Positions 60,362 to 64,000 of a DNA stretch of 64,000 nt are shown here, piece after piece. The DNA is taken from contig FOSY01000013.1 of assembly GCA_900114405.1 (NCBI GenBank), positions 32,422 through 96,421 on the forward strand, in the 5' to 3' direction. The position numbers were made by a program, and so were the translations under genes. Every line of letters starts with the position of its first letter. Position 1 is the first letter of the stretch. The stretch is from Lachnospiraceae bacterium KH1T2 (lineage in GTDB: Bacteria > Bacillota > Clostridia > Lachnospirales > Lachnospiraceae). The notes beneath the pieces were generated by a model that had not been told where the DNA came from, searched no databases, and saw only the letters and a program-made list of their open reading frames with translations.

Positions 60362-61189
60362 TTAAACGAATGGGTTATAAAACCTGCTTCCATTAATGAA
60401 TGTTATAATAAATGCTCCTACACAGAAAATGACCGTAAAGGTCAATGCCACCCAGTCATTTTTCTTCAGCGGCTTTGCAGAATACCATGTACGTCTTCTG
60501 TTTTTTCCAAAGCCTCGAAGCTGCATCGCATTGCTGACAACGTCGATCCTGTCCATACTTGAAAAGATAAGTGGAAAAATTATCGCCGCTATACTCTTAA
60601 CTCTATCCATGAACTTTGCTTTCTTGGACATCTCAATACCGCGCGCTTCCTGTGCTCGTTTTATCTTGGCATAGTCATCCTGCACATCCGGAATATATCT
60701 TAAAGCTATCGCTACCGCGTAACCGATGTAGTAGCTTACTCCGATCTTATTTAATGAAGCAGCAAATTCACTCGGGTCAGTCGTCACTATAAACATAAGC
60801 ACAGCCGGGATAACCGTAAAATATTTAAGTATGACATTAAGCTCATAGAATAACTGCTCTTTCGTGAGATCATAGTTTCCCGCCAGAGAAACAAGTACAT
60901 GCTTTGTACCATAAATTTTTACTCCCTGCTCAGGAGAAAAGATGTAAATTGCCAAAACATTAAGGCAAAGGAAGAACATAATGAACTTAAATACACTTCC
61001 AACCTGCTTCCAGCTTGTCTTTGAAGCCTTAAATATGACCACACTCAATACAAGCATGACAGCCAGAACCCTTGTGTCATAAGATACCATACTTGTTATC
61101 GACCAAAGCAGGAAGAAAACGAGCTTAGTCACGCCGCTGAGCCTATGTATCCATGTATCCTTTTCAACGTATGATAATACTCGTGACAT
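60362..61189 (-). CDS. ecfT: ECF transporter transmembrane protein EcfT
   Basis: A 275-residue membrane protein, the scaffold of an energy-coupling-factor vitamin transporter. Several helices are followed by the cytoplasmic coupling segment with the Ala-Arg-Gly type motif 'KRAQEARGIEMSK', and 'VSNAMQLRGFGKNRRRTWYS' with the second ARG-like motif; these two helices dock on the ATPases. It overlaps the ATPase gene by one base (TGATG). Only one S-component is encoded here, so it may be dedicated to that substrate. Confidence 0.93.
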   Translation of the reverse strand: MSRVLSYVEKDTWIHRLSGVTKLVFFLLWSITSMVSYDTRVLAVMLVLSVVIFKASKTSWKQVGSVFKFIMFFLCLNVLAIYIFSPEQGVKIYGTKHVLVSLAGNYDLTKEQLFYELNVILKYFTVIPAVLMFIVTTDPSEFAASLNKIGVSYYIGYAVAIALRYIPDVQDDYAKIKRAQEARGIEMSKKAKFMDRVKSIAAIIFPLIFSSMDRIDVVSNAMQLRGFGKNRRRTWYSAKPLKKNDWVALTFTVIFCVGAFIITFINGSRFYNPFV

Positions 61190-62901
61190 CAGTCATTCCT
61201 CACTTCCTGATTTTCAAACCAAATAAATCTCTCAACAAACTCAGAAGGCTCATCAATGCCGCACTTAAGCGCAAGATCATAGAGCGATGTCTTCTTTAGA
61301 TATGCCTTATCGGCAGTCTCCTCATCAGTTAATACCTTTGCCGGCGTATCATCTGTAAGCTTATGCCCATCAGCGATGACGATCGCTCTATGTGTATATT
61401 CAAGCATGAGATGCATGTCATGTGTGATCATGATTATCGTGATGCCTGACTCTTTGTTGAGCTTTTTAAGAAATTCCATAATTTCCGTATAGTGCTTGTA
61501 ATCCTGCCCTGCTGTAGGCTCATCTAAAATGATAATTTCCGGATCAAGCACAAGTATAGAAGCTATAGTAAGTCTCTTTTTCTGCCCGAAGCTAAGTGCT
61601 GAAACAGGCCAGTTTCTAAACTGATACAGACCGCATATCTTTAAGACATTATATACTCTGGACTTTATCTCATCTTCCGGAACACCGCGTACCACAAGTC
61701 CCAAAGCGACTTCATCAAAGATCATCGGCTTTGAGATCATCTGATTAGGATTCTGCATCACATATCCTATGTGTTCTCCATGCTCTTTTATAGACCATGT
61801 ACTTAAGTCCGTTCCGTTAAATAAGATCTTTCCATGCTCCGGCTCTAAAAATCCACATATCAGATTTGCAAGCGTTGATTTCCCTGCTCCATTCTTGCCT
61901 ACGATACTTAGCATTTCGCCCTTATTTATCTTAAAGGAAATGTCTGAGAGCACTTTTTTCTTAGATGTATATGAGAACGAAAGATTTTCTACCTCAAGCT
62001 GAACCTCATCTGAAACAGGCTCTTCCGGAATATCTACTTCATGAAACCACTCTTTAACTGCCTCTGAAATATCATCTAATTTCATACTTTCGATATGCTG
62101 CGGCTTCTGCTCAGCGGATATCTTAGCCCCTGAATGACGGATGGCTGCCAGATAGAGCGGCTCACGTATTCCGTTCTTTATCAAAAGATCAGTTGCCAAA
62201 AGCTCGTCGGGCGTCATATCCCCAACTATCATTCCATCATTTATCAATATTATTCTATCAACATCCCTATATAAGACGTCTTCCAGACGATGCTCGATGA
62301 TTATTATTGTAGACTTGCGCCTTTCATGGATCTCATCAATAAGCGCAATAGCTCTTTTTCCCGTAGCCGGGTCAAGATTTGCCAGTGGCTCATCAAAAAG
62401 CAGTATATCTACATCATCTACCATGACTCCTGCCATTGAAACTCTCTGCTTCTGGCCGCCTGAAAGCTCACGTGGAGAATTATGTAAAAGATCCTTTACC
62501 GAAACCAGCTCTGCTGCTTCCTCTACTCGCTTGAAAAGTTCCGCCTGCTCCACGCAGTCATTTTCCAATGCAAATGCGATATCTTCTGCAACTGTAAGCC
62601 CTATGAACTGCCCGTCTGTATCCTGCAGAACTGTACCGATCATCTTATTTAAGCCAAATATCCCTAAATCTTCCGGATTTTGACCATTGATAAGGTACTC
62701 GCCCGTTATCTCTCCCGGAAATGCAAAAGGCACCAGCCCGTTTAGACAGTGAGCTAGTGTCGATTTTCCAGAGCCTGAAGGTCCTACTATGAGGACCTTT
62801 TCACCCTTATTTATTGTTAAATTGATATTTTTTATCGTGGGTTCTTTCTGCGCGCGATAGCGGAAAGAAAAATCACGAAATTCTATAACTGCTTCTGACA
62901 T
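61189..62901 (-). CDS. Fused double ATPase of the ECF transporter
   Basis: A 570-residue protein with two complete ABC ATPase domains, corresponding to fused EcfA and EcfA' subunits. Domain 1 has Walker A 'VGPSGSGKSTLAH', signature 'ELSGGQKQRVSMAG' and Walker B 'ILLFDEPLANLDP'. Domain 2 has Walker A 'VGKNGAGKSTLAN', signature 'ALSFGQKKRLTIAS' (one deviation from LSGGQ) and Walker B 'IIILDEPTAGQDY'. It hydrolyses ATP to drive uptake. It sits between the S-component and EcfT genes with no gap. Confidence 0.95.
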   Translation of the reverse strand: MSEAVIEFRDFSFRYRAQKEPTIKNINLTINKGEKVLIVGPSGSGKSTLAHCLNGLVPFAFPGEITGEYLINGQNPEDLGIFGLNKMIGTVLQDTDGQFIGLTVAEDIAFALENDCVEQAELFKRVEEAAELVSVKDLLHNSPRELSGGQKQRVSMAGVMVDDVDILLFDEPLANLDPATGKRAIALIDEIHERRKSTIIIIEHRLEDVLYRDVDRIILINDGMIVGDMTPDELLATDLLIKNGIREPLYLAAIRHSGAKISAEQKPQHIESMKLDDISEAVKEWFHEVDIPEEPVSDEVQLEVENLSFSYTSKKKVLSDISFKINKGEMLSIVGKNGAGKSTLANLICGFLEPEHGKILFNGTDLSTWSIKEHGEHIGYVMQNPNQMISKPMIFDEVALGLVVRGVPEDEIKSRVYNVLKICGLYQFRNWPVSALSFGQKKRLTIASILVLDPEIIILDEPTAGQDYKHYTEIMEFLKKLNKESGITIIMITHDMHLMLEYTHRAIVIADGHKLTDDTPAKVLTDEETADKAYLKKTSLYDLALKCGIDEPSEFVERFIWFENQEVRND

Positions 62902-63456
62902 TTAATCTTCTTTCGTAAGACTGTGTGCTTTTGCACCAATCTGTGTATAAGCTACTCCAATCAATGTTCCAAGTATTCCAACAACTATTATATTTGAAAT
63001 CATTGCGATCATACCCTGCACAAATACCTTATTTACCGGCTCGCTATAAATAAGTATATCAAGTCCCGGCGCAAGAAGTGCCCACGCTAAAGCATTTGCA
63101 GCAATCTGTACGATATTAAAAAGTATTACCTGTTTACCCTTAAAGCCGCCTTCCTTGATCTGGAATTTGGATGAAAACAGACCGATCACGATACCTAAAA
63201 GAGCCTCCGGAAATACCCAGCTCCACCATACGCTTCCATATGCTATCGCATCACCGAGAGCATGGCCAAGAAGTCCTATTACACCGCCGACTACCGGTCC
63301 AAAAATAGCCGCAAAAAATGCAAGTAATGCTGTTCTCGGCTGTAAAGATGTGTTAGGGATAAATGCTATAGGTATCTGAACCTGTGTCAATGCAACAAAA
63401 ATCGCTGTTCCAATACCAGCAGCTACAACTTCCTTAACTCCAAAAAGCTTCTTCAT
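62902..63456 (-). CDS. ECF substrate-binding S-component, UPF0397-like
   Basis: A 184-residue membrane protein with about five to six helices. 'VVAAGIGTAIFVALTQVQIP', 'LLAFFAAIFGPVVGGVIGLL' and 'GHALGDAIAYGSVWWSWVFP' match the UPF0397 family of ECF substrate-binding subunits, sometimes annotated as riboflavin-type. The true vitamin is not certain. GGAGG is seven bases before the ATG. It is the first gene of the three-gene operon. No riboswitch-like structure was recognised upstream. Confidence 0.87.
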   Translation of the reverse strand: MKKLFGVKEVVAAGIGTAIFVALTQVQIPIAFIPNTSLQPRTALLAFFAAIFGPVVGGVIGLLGHALGDAIAYGSVWWSWVFPEALLGIVIGLFSSKFQIKEGGFKGKQVILFNIVQIAANALAWALLAPGLDILIYSEPVNKVFVQGMIAMISNIIVVGILGTLIGVAYTQIGAKAHSLTKED

Positions 63457-63585
63457 CAGTTTTCCTCCATAATGATGCTATGAATCTAAAGCAATCAGTG
63501 TATTGTCTAACTAAATCACCAGTTTATTCCAAAAACACATTTTAGCATTATAGTCCCATCGCCGCAACAACTACTAAAAAAATAA

Positions 63586-63620
63586 GGGGCTGTCGCACTA
63601 ATCAAATTAGTGCGCGGCCC
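63586..63620. repeat. Terminal hairpin of an IS1182-like element
   Basis: GGGGCTGTCGCACTAAT, a three-base loop, then ATTAGTGCG and CGGCCC form a strong hairpin. It is the likely left end of the insertion sequence whose transposase starts at 63691. Confidence 0.65.
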
Positions 63621-63622
63621 TT

Positions 63623-63680
63623 TTGTCATGCGATAATACTGTATTAATACAAAAGCCAGGCTTCGAAAAGTCTGGCTTTT
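63623..63680 (+). promoter_or_regulatory. Transposase promoter and leader hairpin
   Basis: TTGTCA (63623-63628) and TAATAC (63645-63650) with a 16-base spacer, followed immediately by a 13-bp inverted repeat AAAAGCCAGGCTT/AAGTCTGGCTTTT (63651-63680). Such hairpins before transposase starts limit translation from read-through transcripts. Confidence 0.5.
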
Positions 63681-63690
63681 GCTGTAAAAT

Positions 63691-64000
63691 ATGTTTATGC
63701 GACTAAACAATATATTACAAGGAAATTATAGCCTTTCTTCCTTAAATCATCAAATAAAACTTCCGCTCGACATAGAGTTATCAATAGCAGATGACGATCC
63801 GGTTCGCCTGGTAAGCGCATTCGTGGAGGAGATGGATCTTTCTGATCTTTATGCAACATATGAAAGAATCAGAAAAGGCCAGGCAACGCCCCGTCACATG
63901 ATGAAGATAGCTGTTTATGCAGCAATGAACAGAATCTTCTCATCTCGAGATATAGAAACCTCATGCAAACGTGATATCAATTTCATGTACCTTCTTGAAG
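63691..64000 (+). CDS. IS1182-family transposase, N-terminal part (runs off the window)
   Basis: The frame is open from ATG 63691 to the window end (103 codons visible). 'IADDDPVRLVSAFVEEMDLS', 'ATPRHMMKIAVYAAMNRIFS' and 'SRDIETSCKRDINFMYLLE' match the N-terminal domain of IS1182/DUF772 transposases, which precedes the DDE catalytic part outside this window. No good ribosome binding site is seen, common for transposases. The end hairpin at 63586 is the probable inverted repeat. Confidence 0.9.
   Translation, partial: MFMRLNNILQGNYSLSSLNHQIKLPLDIELSIADDDPVRLVSAFVEEMDLSDLYATYERIRKGQATPRHMMKIAVYAAMNRIFSSRDIETSCKRDINFMYLLE

Larger units (their letters stand above)
63586..64000 (+). mobile_element. 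IS1182-like insertion sequence, left end
   Basis: Comprises the terminal hairpin, promoter, leader hairpin and start of the transposase. The right end is outside the window, so target-site duplication cannot be checked. It borders the ECF operon and lies 3.4 kb from the RHS-remnant island. Confidence 0.8.

Noticed and set aside
63457..63585. Vitamin riboswitch before the ECF operon
   Set aside because: No conserved thiamine, riboflavin or cobalamin riboswitch core could be recognised in this short leader.

Overview
The window looks like chromosomal DNA of an anaerobic, fermentative Firmicute, most likely a Lachnospiraceae member of the Butyrivibrio/Lachnospira type. This is inferred from the gene set: glycyl-radical pyruvate formate-lyase with its activase, a large secreted pectin methylesterase, an ECF vitamin transporter, a Gram-positive style Tad pilus locus and long secreted RHS proteins. 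Moderate GC, GGAGG ribosome binding sites and frequent TTG/GTG starts agree. No rRNA, tRNA or CRISPR array was seen.

Layout. 0-3.3 kb: small secreted, lipid-anchored and membrane proteins. 3.3-13.5 kb: a 2372-residue RHS/YD-repeat protein with an AHH-type nuclease tip and an adjacent immunity gene, preceded by a SARP-like regulator lacking the usual phospho-acceptor, a hypothetical protein, an AraC regulator and a HAD phosphatase. 14.3-22.5 kb: lysA, a 1701-residue CE8 pectinesterase, a HIT protein and murG. 22.9-28.6 kb: chemoreceptor, MATE exporter, flavodoxin/SCP2 protein and rhomboid protease. 28.7-38.1 kb: a complete minus-strand Tad/Flp pilus operon (prepilin peptidase, TadZ, TadA/CpaF, TadB, TadC, Flp pilin, DUF5702 protein, two TadE-like proteins, second peptidase, FHA protein) driven by a clear sigma-A promoter and preceded by an EAL c-di-GMP phosphodiesterase. 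40.5-46.3 kb: pflB, an NlpC/P60 endopeptidase, a Crp/Fnr regulator overlapping pflA, and two short ORFs. 46.3-54.7 kb: transglutaminase-like protein, dUTPase, HAD lipoprotein, HPr-like protein without the active-site His, DMT permease with DeoR regulator, Cof-type phosphatase and SstT. 54.8-60.2 kb: an AT-rich 'RHS graveyard'. 60.4-63.5 kb: an ECF transporter operon. From 63.6 kb: the left end of an IS1182-like element running off the window.

Most notable signals. (1) In the 54.8-60.2 kb island small intact candidate immunity genes alternate with fragments of the RHS gene found at 4-11 kb. Two deletion scars join RHS sequence directly to the last 23-40 codons of lost toxin tips, each still coupled to an intact downstream gene. 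The island reads as an immunity reservoir left after toxin decay. (2) The Crp/Fnr protein carries the ExxSR recognition motif of FNR. Matching FNR-type boxes lie at its own promoter and, as a perfect palindrome, at the pflB promoter beside a Rex-like site and two 19-bp direct repeats, suggesting a local regulatory circuit for pyruvate formate-lyase. (3) Other oddities include a membrane-protein gene broken by a nine-T run, palindromic repeats resembling the IS1182 end, a 160-bp structured intergenic element, a TadC with an inserted extracytoplasmic domain, and two well-formed short genes of 35 and 39 codons.
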